A stretch of 5,303 bases of DNA. Source: Oscillospiraceae bacterium (GTDB lineage Bacteria; Bacillota; Clostridia; Oscillospirales; Acutalibacteraceae). The position numbers and the translations under genes were made by a program. Location of the stretch: positions 398-5,700 of the forward strand of contig JAHZCM010000047.1 in NCBI GenBank assembly GCA_019422905.1. Reading direction: 5' to 3'. Shown here one piece after another: positions 1 through 5,048 of the stretch (position 1 is its first letter; every line of letters begins with the position of its first letter). The notes below the pieces were generated by a model, which was not told the origin of the DNA, searched no databases, and saw only the letters and a program-made list of their open reading frames with translations.

Positions 1-1
1 C

Positions 2-697
2 TACTTCAATCAGGAGACGGAAGCGGCTGTTCGGGCGTTTCAGAGTATTTTCAACCTGACGGTGGACGGCGTTGTCGGCAAAGCGACGTGGTACAAAATC
101 AAATCGATTTACAACGGCATCAAACGGCTGAACGAGCTGTACTCCGAGGGGCTGACGCCCGAGGAGGTGGAGCGCTTCTATCCCGAGACGCTGCGTGAAG
201 GGGATACGGGCGTGTATGTGCAGCAAATGCAGTATCTTCTGGCCGTTATCGCCTATTTCGACGACCAGATCCCGCTTCCGCCAATCAACGGCGTTTTTGA
301 CGAGAAAACGAAAAATTCCCTGATGGCGTTCCAGCGGCAGTACGGGATACCGGCGGACGGTATTCTCGGGCGGCAGTCCTCCAATAAGCTAATCGAGGTG
401 TACCGGGACACGATAGCCAATGTTCCGTATAACGCCGTGCCGGACAGCAGCTACATTTATCCGGGGCGGTTTATTCTGCGGGGCATGCAGGGGGATGAGG
501 TCAGGGACCTTCAGAACCTGCTGAACCGCGCGGCCGAAACACACGATTTTGTCCCGCGCGTCAATGTGGACGGCATCTTCGGCCAGGCCACGGAGGCGGC
601 GGTCCGCGCCGTGCAGCAGCACGAGGGATTGGAGGTCAACGGCATTGCCGGCCCCATCACGTGGAACCGCATCGCCGACCTTGCCAAAGCATCCTGA
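2..697 (+). CDS. Peptidoglycan-binding repeat protein, 3' part
   Basis: The reading frame is already open at base 2 and runs 231 codons to TGA at 695-697, so the start lies outside the window. Three peptidoglycan-binding type 1 (PG_binding_1-like) repeats are visible: the end of one at residues 1-35 (ETEAAVRAFQ, then VDGVVGKATW), a second at about 64-132 (LREGDTGVYVQQMQYLL, then INGVFDEKTKNSLMAFQ and GIPADGILG), and a third at about 158-228 (LRGMQGDEVRDLQNLL, then VDGIFGQATEAAVRAVQ and LEVNGIAGPITW). Each has the family's pattern of an xLQxxL helix, a V/I-D/N-G-x-F/V-G turn, an A-V-x-x-F/V-Q helix and a final D/N-G-x-x-G turn. Such repeats bind the cell wall, often beside a hydrolase or spore-cortex enzyme domain. 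No catalytic domain lies in the visible part; one could be upstream. The ATG-less codon at 62 (GTG) is internal, not the start. The gene ends just before a strong terminator, so it is the last of its transcript. Confidence 0.9.
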   Translation, partial: YFNQETEAAVRAFQSIFNLTVDGVVGKATWYKIKSIYNGIKRLNELYSEGLTPEEVERFYPETLREGDTGVYVQQMQYLLAVIAYFDDQIPLPPINGVFDEKTKNSLMAFQRQYGIPADGILGRQSSNKLIEVYRDTIANVPYNAVPDSSYIYPGRFILRGMQGDEVRDLQNLLNRAAETHDFVPRVNVDGIFGQATEAAVRAVQQHEGLEVNGIAGPITWNRIADLAKAS

Positions 698-706
698 ATA
701 TGAAGG

Positions 707-749
707 ACCCCTGAATCGCTTCCTGGGAAGGCGGTTCGGGGGTTTTTTT
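707..749 (+). terminator. Intrinsic terminator of the peptidoglycan-binding gene
   Basis: The stem pairs 707-719 (ACCCCTGAATCGC) with 731-743 (GCGGTTCGGGGGT): 13 pairs, two of them G-U. The loop is 11 nt and a run of seven T follows (743-749). It starts 9 nt after the TGA stop of the upstream gene and isolates that gene from the leader of the next one. Confidence 0.92.
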
Positions 750-972
750 ATGCTGCTTTGGCCGAGAATTTTTAAAATGTTTTTAACAGGAAAATGTAGG
801 AAATATAGTTCAAATATTTTCCTTCATTTTTGCTGCATATTTTCCACTTTTTATCGCATATCCGGTACTTTTTGTATTATAGCATGCAAGAACGGAAAAG
901 CCTGCTTTTTCGTTCCTTTTCCGTGTCTGTTTGTCGTGGATTCGACAGGATCATGAAAGGAATTGAGGAAAA
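750..972 (+). other. AT-rich intergenic leader of the surface protein gene
   Basis: This stretch between the terminator and the next start codon is clearly more AT-rich than its flanks and has no supported gene. It should hold the promoter of the surface protein. Two weak candidates are visible: TTAACA at 783-788 with TATAGT at 804-809 (spacing only 15), and a -10-like TATTAT at 875-880 with no good -35. The 9-mer ATATTTTCC occurs twice (814-822 and 837-845). A stem-loop region follows at 890-924. Near the start codon lie two Shine-Dalgarno candidates, AAGG at 957-960 and GAGG at 965-968. Confidence 0.6.
890..924 (+). promoter_or_regulatory. Leader stem-loop with an alternative pairing
   Basis: Bases 890-900 (GAACGGAAAAG) pair with 905-915 (CTTTTTCGTTC) as an 11-bp stem with one G-U and a 4-nt loop. 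The same left arm (892-900) can instead pair with 916-924 (CTTTTCCGT) as nine perfect pairs with a larger loop. The two folds exclude each other. No clean T-run follows, so it is not a convincing terminator. It may be a 5' UTR stability or regulatory element; function is unknown. Confidence 0.4.
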
Positions 973-1593
973 ATGAAGATGCGGAAACTTTCAAAAACGC
1001 TCGCAGCCCTTTTGGCCGTGCTGCTTCTACTTTCCTTCGGAACAGTCGCGTTCGCGAATGAAGCCGATGGGCCGGAGGCATTTGACGACGCCGTAATCAG
1101 CGGCAGCGAGAGTTTCGAAGAACCGGACTTTGAGAAGCCGGACGATCCGGATTCTTTGGGCAGCGATCCGGAAGATGCCGAATCGTGGGACGAAGGCGCG
1201 GATGAAAATCCGGGTGATTCGGAGAATACCGATTCAGCGGACAAGGGTCCCGAAGCCCCAACAGCAACGGATCCGCAGGGCGCCATGGCGCTGGCAGGAG
1301 AAGATGAAGATGCGGACAAAGACGAAGTCGAGTGTGTTGCTCAAATCGGCGAGAAAAAATATAAGACTTTGGATGAAGCCGTTCAGGAGGCAGAAGATGG
1401 CGATATCATCGAGCTGCTGGGTAATGCTTCCACAGAGGGGCTTGATCTTACCAAAGATTTAACCATTCAGGCCGCCGAAGGCGTAGAAAAGCCGACCGTC
1501 ACCTTTACAAAATACGGAATAGCTCTGAGGGGAAAGAGTCTGACCTTTAAAAGTATAAATATAGTTATGGAAAATATCGGGTCGACTCCTTAA
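973..1593 (+). pseudogene. Secreted acidic surface protein, probably 3'-truncated
   Basis: The frame encodes 206 residues. ATG 973 is preceded by AAGG (957-960); ATG 979, two codons later, is an equally possible start served by GAGG at 965-968. Residues 1-28 form a typical Sec signal peptide: basic MKMRKLSK, a leucine/alanine-rich core, and VAFA before N29. Residues 29 to about 118 are an acidic, low-complexity linker rich in D, E, S, G and P. From about 121 a structured domain begins (VAQIGEKKYKTLDEAVQEA, then DGDIIELLG and DLTIQAA). That opening is familiar from large clostridial surface proteins, where a right-handed beta-helix-like region follows for hundreds of residues. Here the frame stops at TAA right after IGSTP, only about 85 residues into the domain. 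There is no LPXTG, SLH, choline-binding or other anchor. I infer that the 3' part was lost at a junction near 1590 when the integrase segment was joined. A genuinely short protein is possible but less likely. Confidence 0.7.
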
Positions 1594-1715
1594 AAGAGTT
1601 CTTCGAATCCTCTATTCCGTATACTCCACAAAGCTCACCGCCAAATCTGCACACGTTTGATTCCAATAACGAAAAATAACGTTTGCCCTTTTTGGTCTCC
1701 AGAATCTCTGAAACA

Positions 1716-1792
1716 CAAGTTTTCACAAGTACAGGGGAAGCAGCGCGCCGCTTTCCGCGCAAGTTACCGACAAGTTACCGGCAAGTTAAACA
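1716..1792 (+). repeat. CAAGT iteron-like array
   Basis: CAAGT occurs at 1716, 1726, 1760, 1771 and 1782, always in the same orientation. The last three are tandem 11-bp units: CAAGTTACCGA (1760-1770), CAAGTTACCGG (1771-1781) and CAAGTTAAACA (1782-1792). Spacings of 10, 34, 11 and 11 put all copies near one face of the helix. Protein-binding sites are the simplest reading: arm-type sites for the integrase, or iterons. The right-hand repeats at 3337-3358 have the same unit length and a related core. Confidence 0.7.
1745..1758 (+). repeat. 14-bp repeat shared with the integrase gene
   Basis: GCGCCGCTTTCCGC is identical at 1745-1758 and at 2485-2498 inside the integrase gene, where it encodes part of GAPLSAK. 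Its inner 12 bases (1746-1757) also occur inverted at 3313-3324. The left copy sits directly before the tandem 11-bp repeats. Confidence 0.55.
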
Positions 1793-1946
1793 CGCCGATT
1801 CCCGCGAGAAAATATTCGTAGTGACGCCGGGAAGCACAGAGCGCCGGGAGACGGGGGAACCCTACCCCCTTATAGGAAACTAAACGACGAAATGCCGCCG
1901 AGCTGCAGATACTAAGAAAAACTAAGTCGCTTCGATGGGGTAACGA

Positions 1947-1959
1947 ATCGTGACGCCCT
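1947..1959 (+). repeat. 13-bp direct repeat, left copy
   Basis: ATCGTGACGCCCT is identical to 3281-3293, so the two copies bracket the integrase gene in direct orientation 1334 bp apart. A shorter relative (GTGACGCC) lies near 1820. No T-run follows this copy, so unlike the right copy it is not part of a terminator. Confidence 0.6.
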
Positions 1960-2034
1960 CAAAACAGCCACAGATTCGCGCTGTAAGCCCGGAAGCGGCG
2001 CAGGCATAATTACCCTAAGAACGCAAAACAAACG

Positions 2035-2059
2035 AAAAAAGCCCGCGTAGAACGCGAGC
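2035..2059 (-). terminator. Hairpin before the integrase, terminator-like on the minus strand
   Basis: 2041-2059 folds as GCCCGCGT / ACGCGAGC with a 3-nt loop and one mismatch. On the minus strand it is followed by six T (complement of 2035-2040), which gives intrinsic-terminator form. No minus-strand gene ends here, so it may stop antisense transcription. It also lies only a few bases before the integrase ribosome binding site and may act as a 5' UTR hairpin. Confidence 0.45.
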
Positions 2060-2066
2060 AGAGGGG

Positions 2067-2073
2067 AAAGAGG
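2067..2073 (+). promoter_or_regulatory. Ribosome binding site of the integrase
   Basis: AAAGAGG lies 9 nt before GTG 2083 and supports that non-ATG start. The start gives MASVTKRGDTYCIRC, an N-terminus typical of this integrase family. Confidence 0.75.
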
Positions 2074-2082
2074 TGTATTCTG

Positions 2083-3258
2083 GTGGCAAGTGTAACAAAG
2101 CGCGGTGATACGTACTGCATACGCTGCTCTTGTGGATATGACAGCGCAGGGAAGCAGATCATGCGCTCCATGACGTGGAAGCCGGAGCCGGGCATGACCG
2201 GCAAGCAGGAAGAAAAGGAGCTGCAGCGGCAGATCGTCCTTTTCGAGGAGAAATGCAAGACCGGCGTCGGCGGCGGAAGCATTCGTTTTCAAGATTTCAT
2301 TGAGCAGTGGTTTACGGAGTACGCCGCTTCTCACCTGAAGAAAAAGACCCTGCACGTTTACAGGGGAATGACGCGCCGGGTGTATGCAGCTCTGGGGCAC
2401 ATCCGCTTGGATCGGCTGCGGCCGCAGCACTTCCGGCAGTTCTTCGCCCAGCTTGCAGAACCGGGACAGAATGAGGTGAACGGTGCGCCGCTTTCCGCAA
2501 AAACGATCTGGAATTATTACTCTTTCTGTTCCACGGTCATGACCTACGCGGTAAAGAATGAGATCATCGAGCGCAATCCCTGCTCCATCGCCGCGCCAAA
2601 GAAAACGCAAGCGGCAATCAGATGCCTGGATGATGAGGAAGCGCGTACACTCCTGCAGGCGCTTGAGGATGAACCGCTGGAAGATAAGGTCTTCTTTACT
2701 CTGGCCTTGATGACCGGATACCGACGCGGTGAAGTCCTCGGCTTGGAATGGCCGGACATAGACTTTGAACGTGGAGTAATCACGATCCGCCGTACTTCCC
2801 AGTACGCGACCGGACTAGGCACATATACCGATACGCCGAAGACCGCCGCTTCCGCCAGATCAACGAAGGTTTCCCCGGCGTTGCTGGAGCTGCTGCGGAC
2901 ATACAGAGCGCAGCAAGCTGAGCGCCGGTTGTCCTGCGGTGACTATTGGGATTCGGCATGGGACGAGCATCCGCGGCTTTTTACAAATCTGGATGGAAAG
3001 CCTATGCACCCGAATACCCCGGAGAAGCGATTGAAAAAGATTCTGGCGCGTGCTGATCTCCCGCCTGTGTCTCTGCACTCGCTTCGACATACCAACGCCA
3101 CCTTGCTGATCCACGGCGGCGTAAACGTGCGCACGGTCTCAGCTCGCCTGGGGCATAGTCAGACTAGTACCACACTGAACATTTACGCGGAAGCGATCCA
3201 GAGCGCAGAAGCGGCCGCGGCGGAGGTGCTGGACGAAATTCTCATGAAAAAAGCATAA
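2083..3258 (+). CDS. int: Tyrosine site-specific recombinase (integrase)
   Basis: This 391-residue protein has the length and three-part layout of phage, ICE and island integrases of Gram-positive bacteria. Residues 1-60 are the arm-DNA-binding domain (KRGDTYCIRCSCGYDSAGKQ, then the conserved SMTWKPEPGMT). Residues about 65-168 are the SAM-like core-binding domain. Residues about 180-385 are the catalytic domain with every active-site residue present: R214 in TGYRRGE, K253 in DTPKT, H332 and R335 in HSLRHT, H358 in RLGH, and the nucleophile Y368 in TLNIYAEA. It cuts and rejoins DNA between an element site and a chromosomal site through a 3'-phosphotyrosine link. The gene is intact and probably functional. 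It starts with GTG, has its own terminator and no adjacent excisionase gene, and points at the 3' end of tRNA-Pro 169 bases beyond its stop. Repeats on both sides are candidate arm sites. Confidence 0.96.
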   Translation: MASVTKRGDTYCIRCSCGYDSAGKQIMRSMTWKPEPGMTGKQEEKELQRQIVLFEEKCKTGVGGGSIRFQDFIEQWFTEYAASHLKKKTLHVYRGMTRRVYAALGHIRLDRLRPQHFRQFFAQLAEPGQNEVNGAPLSAKTIWNYYSFCSTVMTYAVKNEIIERNPCSIAAPKKTQAAIRCLDDEEARTLLQALEDEPLEDKVFFTLALMTGYRRGEVLGLEWPDIDFERGVITIRRTSQYATGLGTYTDTPKTAASARSTKVSPALLELLRTYRAQQAERRLSCGDYWDSAWDEHPRLFTNLDGKPMHPNTPEKRLKKILARADLPPVSLHSLRHTNATLLIHGGVNVRTVSARLGHSQTSTTLNIYAEAIQSAEAAAAEVLDEILMKKA

Positions 3259-3265
3259 TGACCAA
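3255..3265 (+). repeat. Single ATAATGACCAA site at the end of int
   Basis: ATAATGACCAA overlaps the integrase stop codon (TAA 3256-3258 lies within the word). CATAATGACCAA (3254-3265) recurs exactly at 3336-3347. It is a candidate arm-type site. Confidence 0.6.
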
Positions 3266-3268
3266 CGC

Positions 3269-3297
3269 AGGGTGTCGCAGATCGTGACGCCCTTTTT
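3269..3297 (+). terminator. Intrinsic terminator of the integrase gene
   Basis: AGGGTGTC (3269-3276) pairs with GACGCCCT (3286-3293) with one G-U; the loop is 9 nt and five T follow (3293-3297). It begins 10 nt after the stop codon. Its right part coincides with the 13-bp direct repeat. Confidence 0.8.
3281..3293 (+). repeat. 13-bp direct repeat, right copy
   Basis: ATCGTGACGCCCT is identical to 1947-1959. Part of it forms the descending arm of the integrase terminator, so similarity through a duplicated or decayed terminator is one possible explanation. Confidence 0.6.
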
Positions 3298-3312
3298 CAT
3301 GCTCAAAATGCC

Positions 3313-3324
3313 CGGAAAGCGGCG
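3313..3324 (-). repeat. 12-bp inverted copy of the left repeat
   Basis: On the minus strand this reads CGCCGCTTTCCG, the inner part of the 14-bp repeat at 1745-1758. The two copies form an inverted pair around the integrase gene, and each lies just before an 11-bp repeat array. Confidence 0.5.
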
Positions 3325-3336
3325 TTTTCAAAAGCC

Positions 3337-3358
3337 ATAATGACCAAACAATGACCAA
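3337..3358 (+). repeat. Tandem 11-bp repeats, candidate integrase arm sites
   Basis: ATAATGACCAA (3337-3347) is followed directly by ACAATGACCAA (3348-3358). Together with the copy at 3255-3265 this makes three sites in one orientation. They lie between the integrase gene and tRNA-Pro, where arm-type sites of tRNA-targeting integrases are usually found. Aligned to the left array, the register keeps A/G-T-T/G-A-C-C. Confidence 0.65.
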
Positions 3359-3373
3359 ATTCAGAATCCGGGC

Positions 3374-3422
3374 AAAAAGAAAAGACCGAAAAACGGCGTA
3401 GATAAGCCATTTTTACGGTCTT
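3374..3422 (-). terminator. Terminator of the tRNA-Pro transcript
   Basis: On the minus strand the hairpin begins 5 nt after the tRNA CCA end. AAGACCG pairs with CGGTCTT (3416-3422 with 3382-3388), the helix continues through A/T pairs with one bulge and one mismatch to GGC/GCC, and the loop is 8 nt. A T-rich tail (complement of 3374-3383) follows. No T-run follows on the plus strand, so it acts on minus-strand transcripts. Confidence 0.8.
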
Positions 3423-3427
3423 AGGAC

Positions 3428-3503
3428 TGGTCGAGGTGACAGGATTCGAACCTGCGGCATCTTGGTCCCAAACCAAGCGCGCTACCATCTGCGCTACACC
3501 TCG
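3428..3503 (-). tRNA. tRNA-Pro (anticodon UGG)
   Basis: The gene reads from 3503 down to 3431 as a 73-nt cloverleaf, with CCA encoded at 3430-3428. The acceptor stem CGAGGTG/CACCTCG is a perfect 7 bp, the D stem is GCGC/GCGC, the anticodon stem is CTTGG/CCAAG around loop TTTGGGA, and the T arm GCAGG/CCTGT encloses TTCGAAT. The anticodon TGG is at 3470-3468 and reads proline CCN codons. The gene looks complete and has its own promoter and terminator. Its 3' end faces the integrase segment, so it is the likeliest attachment site, and it would be intact after integration. Confidence 0.97.
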
Positions 3504-3514
3504 AGAGTGGGACT

Positions 3515-3544
3515 ATTATACCGCAGGGAACGGCTTTGTGTCAA
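3515..3544 (-). promoter_or_regulatory. Sigma-70 type promoter of tRNA-Pro
   Basis: The minus strand carries a perfect TTGACA (3544-3539), an 18-nt spacer and a perfect TATAAT (3520-3515), 11 nt before the tRNA 5' end. The -35 box begins only 3 nt after the stop codon of the dockerin gene on the same strand. Confidence 0.92.
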
Positions 3545-3547
3545 GCC

Positions 3548-4951
3548 TTACCCAGCGATTTTCCCGGCAAGGAGAACAAGGTCCGCTGCGTCGACCGTAC
3601 CGTCTCCGCTGAGATCCGCGGCAAAATGGGACGCGTCGTCCAGCGTTTCGTCGCCAGCGAGACAGCGCTGCAGGAGCCGCAGATCGGCGGTGTTGACCGT
3701 GCCGGAGCCGTTTACGTCGCCGGGAATTACGACGGTATACAAAATGCCCTCTATAGAGGCCGTCTGCCCGGTCCGGAGATTTCCCGTCGCGGGCGTCATG
3801 CCGTAGGTATAGACCTGTACGTCGGCAGGGGAAAGGAACGCGCGCAGCCTGGCTGCGGTCGTGCCCTCCGGCACGATGAGATATGTCCCCTGGTAGGTGA
3901 CGTCCACAGGCTCCGGCTCCCTTGTGGGCGTGGGAGTGGGCTTGGGCGTAGCGGAAGGCTTGGGCGTGGGCGAAGCGCTGGGTGCAGCAGACGGCGTCGG
4001 CGTAGGGGCCGGAGTCGGTGTGGGGACAACCGTGAAATCCCCGTAAGGCACGCGGTAAAATACGTTATCCCGGCGCACGAGCATCTCGGAGGCCGTGAGC
4101 ATTTCCAACCTTCCCTCTGCGGGATGTGTGGCGGTCAGGCCGTCATGCAGCGAGACGCGGGATACGGTGTCCCCAGACGACGCCCAGAAAAGCAGGTCAT
4201 CCTGCAGTGCGGTCAGATGGAGGTCCATCGGGTTGATCTCCGTGCGGAACAGGACGGTGCCGCCCAGGTCGCGAAGGTTTCCGTCCACATCTATGTAGGT
4301 CCCGGCGTTCAGCATCCGGTACGGGCGCTCGCCCGCATAGGCAAATTCATCTGTGCCGGTTTGCGGAAAGCCGGCGCCCAGCGGGATGCGCTCGCCGTAG
4401 CTGTCCAGAAACACATACAGCGAGCCATCCAACACTTGAATGCCGTGAACAGGCTCGGCATAAAGCAGGCTGCCCGTATAGCTGCCCTCCGCATCAAAAA
4501 CGAGGATCTCGTCCGGCTCGCTGTAAAGCACGGCGTACAGCCGACCCGATTCGTCCGTTTCAAGAAGGTACAGGTCTTGTCCCTGTATGTCGAGCGGGAA
4601 GAAATCCAATTCCGCAAAAGTATCCGCGTCAAACCGCTGGACGGCGAAAAAGTCCTCGAGATCACTGACGACGGTAATGCATCCACCCCGCAGAAAGGCG
4701 AATTGTCCCGGATATTCCGTTACAGTGGAGCGGGAGCCGTCGGCTGCGCGGATATAAGTGGTATCATCCGTATAGGCGAGAAGCCGGGTGTCCCCGCAGG
4801 CTTCGTAGAAAAGGACGGCGGCATCTTCGGAAACCGTACCGGTCAGCGCCTCGCCGGCGGGAGAGGCTGCTGCGGCGCGGTGTACCGGGACGCAGACTGC
4901 AAGAAGGAGAACGGCGGAAAGGACCGAGACGATCGCGGCCAGCTTTTTCAT
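3548..4951 (-). CDS. Secreted dockerin-containing protein
   Basis: The protein has 467 residues. ATG 4951 is chosen because it starts a signal peptide (MKKLAAIVSVLSAVLLLAVC, cleavage likely in HRAAAASPA near 29-31) and has GGGG 7 nt upstream; an in-frame ATG at 5032 would add 27 residues unlike a signal peptide. Residues about 35-305 are beta-rich and aspartate/tyrosine-rich, with short repeated strand-turn patterns (SGRLYAVLYSEPDEILVFD, DGSLYVFLDSYGERIPLG) suggesting a propeller-like fold; I do not recognise the family. Residues 309-346 are a Pro/Thr/Ser linker. Residues about 350-408 resemble a small beta domain often found before dockerins. Residues 411-465 are a type I dockerin with two calcium-binding loops, DVNGSGTVNTAD (412-423) and DLSGDGTVDAAD (446-457). 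Dockerins bind cohesins on scaffoldins or other secreted proteins; no cohesin gene is in view. The gene has no terminator before the tRNA-Pro promoter, so its transcript may read through the tRNA to 3374. Confidence 0.9.
   Translation of the reverse strand: MKKLAAIVSVLSAVLLLAVCVPVHRAAAASPAGEALTGTVSEDAAVLFYEACGDTRLLAYTDDTTYIRAADGSRSTVTEYPGQFAFLRGGCITVVSDLEDFFAVQRFDADTFAELDFFPLDIQGQDLYLLETDESGRLYAVLYSEPDEILVFDAEGSYTGSLLYAEPVHGIQVLDGSLYVFLDSYGERIPLGAGFPQTGTDEFAYAGERPYRMLNAGTYIDVDGNLRDLGGTVLFRTEINPMDLHLTALQDDLLFWASSGDTVSRVSLHDGLTATHPAEGRLEMLTASEMLVRRDNVFYRVPYGDFTVVPTPTPAPTPTPSAAPSASPTPKPSATPKPTPTPTREPEPVDVTYQGTYLIVPEGTTAARLRAFLSPADVQVYTYGMTPATGNLRTGQTASIEGILYTVVIPGDVNGSGTVNTADLRLLQRCLAGDETLDDASHFAADLSGDGTVDAADLVLLAGKIAG
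3914..4027 (-). repeat. Low-complexity Pro/Thr linker coding region
   Basis: This codes residues 309-346 of the dockerin protein, made of PTPTP, PSATPKP and PTPTPT-like units. Such linkers separate domains in secreted clostridial proteins and tend to vary in length between strains. Confidence 0.8.
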
Positions 4952-4958
4952 GTAAATA

Positions 4959-4962
4959 CCCC
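4959..4962 (-). promoter_or_regulatory. Ribosome binding site of the dockerin gene
   Basis: GGGG on the minus strand, within AAGCGGGG, lies 7 nt before ATG 4951. It supports the signal-peptide start over the more distal in-frame ATG at 5032. Confidence 0.55.
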
Positions 4963-5048
4963 GCTTCTTATCATTTGCCTTTAAACTACCATGTGCTGCG
5001 GGGACTTTCGGTACACAGTGAAAAAGTGTCACGAACCGGAGCTGCGGT

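Larger units (their letters stand above)
1594..2082. other. Gene-poor region upstream of the integrase
   Basis: Almost 490 bases hold no gene I can support. An open frame from TTG 1683 to 1883 has no ribosome binding site and an unconvincing protein. Composition shifts: AT-rich to about 1735, then GC-richer. It carries the CAAGT repeat array (1716-1792), a GGGGG/CCCCC hairpin (1853-1857 with 1865-1869), two ACTAAG words near 1912-1926, one copy of a 13-bp direct repeat (1947-1959), a CATAATTACC word (2005-2014) that could be a -10 box or a further integrase site, and a hairpin at 2041-2059. On the minus strand a short frame across about 1680-1594 reads KRYFSLLESNVCRFGG and GVYGIEDSKNSFKES. 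It has no ATG and may be a gene scrap. Confidence 0.6.
1594..3427. mobile_element. Integrase-bearing segment, probable integrated element or remnant
   Basis: The segment lies between a broken surface-protein gene and the 3' end of tRNA-Pro. It contains a single full-length tyrosine integrase gene with short phased repeats on each side. No excisionase, relaxase, replication, phage structural or cargo gene is seen. tRNA 3' ends are common targets of this integrase class, which supports integration at 3428-3503. However, I found no second copy of the tRNA 3' end near the left side, so the borders given are only the outer limits set by neighbouring genes. The tRNA terminator at 3374-3422 may belong to the host rather than to the element. 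Confidence 0.45.

Noticed and set aside
549..956. Plus-strand frame of 135 codons across the terminator
   Set aside because: It overlaps the peptidoglycan-binding gene in another frame and runs through its terminator.
1599..1613. TTCGAATCCT, resembling a tRNA T-arm and the tRNA-Pro 3' end
   Set aside because: The flanking bases do not form a T stem, no cloverleaf fits, and the word is inverted relative to tRNA-Pro, so it cannot be a simple attachment duplicate.
1716..1792. CRISPR array
   Set aside because: Units are 10-11 bp with no spacers of regular length and no cas genes, so the repeats are protein-binding type sites.
1683..1883. Plus-strand frame of 66 codons starting with TTG
   Set aside because: It has no ribosome binding site, spans the repeat array and a GGGGG/CCCCC hairpin, and gives a protein with no recognisable features.
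1912..2610. Minus-strand frame of 232 codons
   Set aside because: It overlaps the integrase on the opposite strand and shows no domain; it is a shadow of the integrase coding sequence.
3536..4984. Very long plus-strand open frame of 482 codons
   Set aside because: It is the antisense of the dockerin gene, which has a signal peptide, Pro/Thr linker and dockerin motifs. The plus-strand product is arginine/glycine-rich with no recognisable domain.
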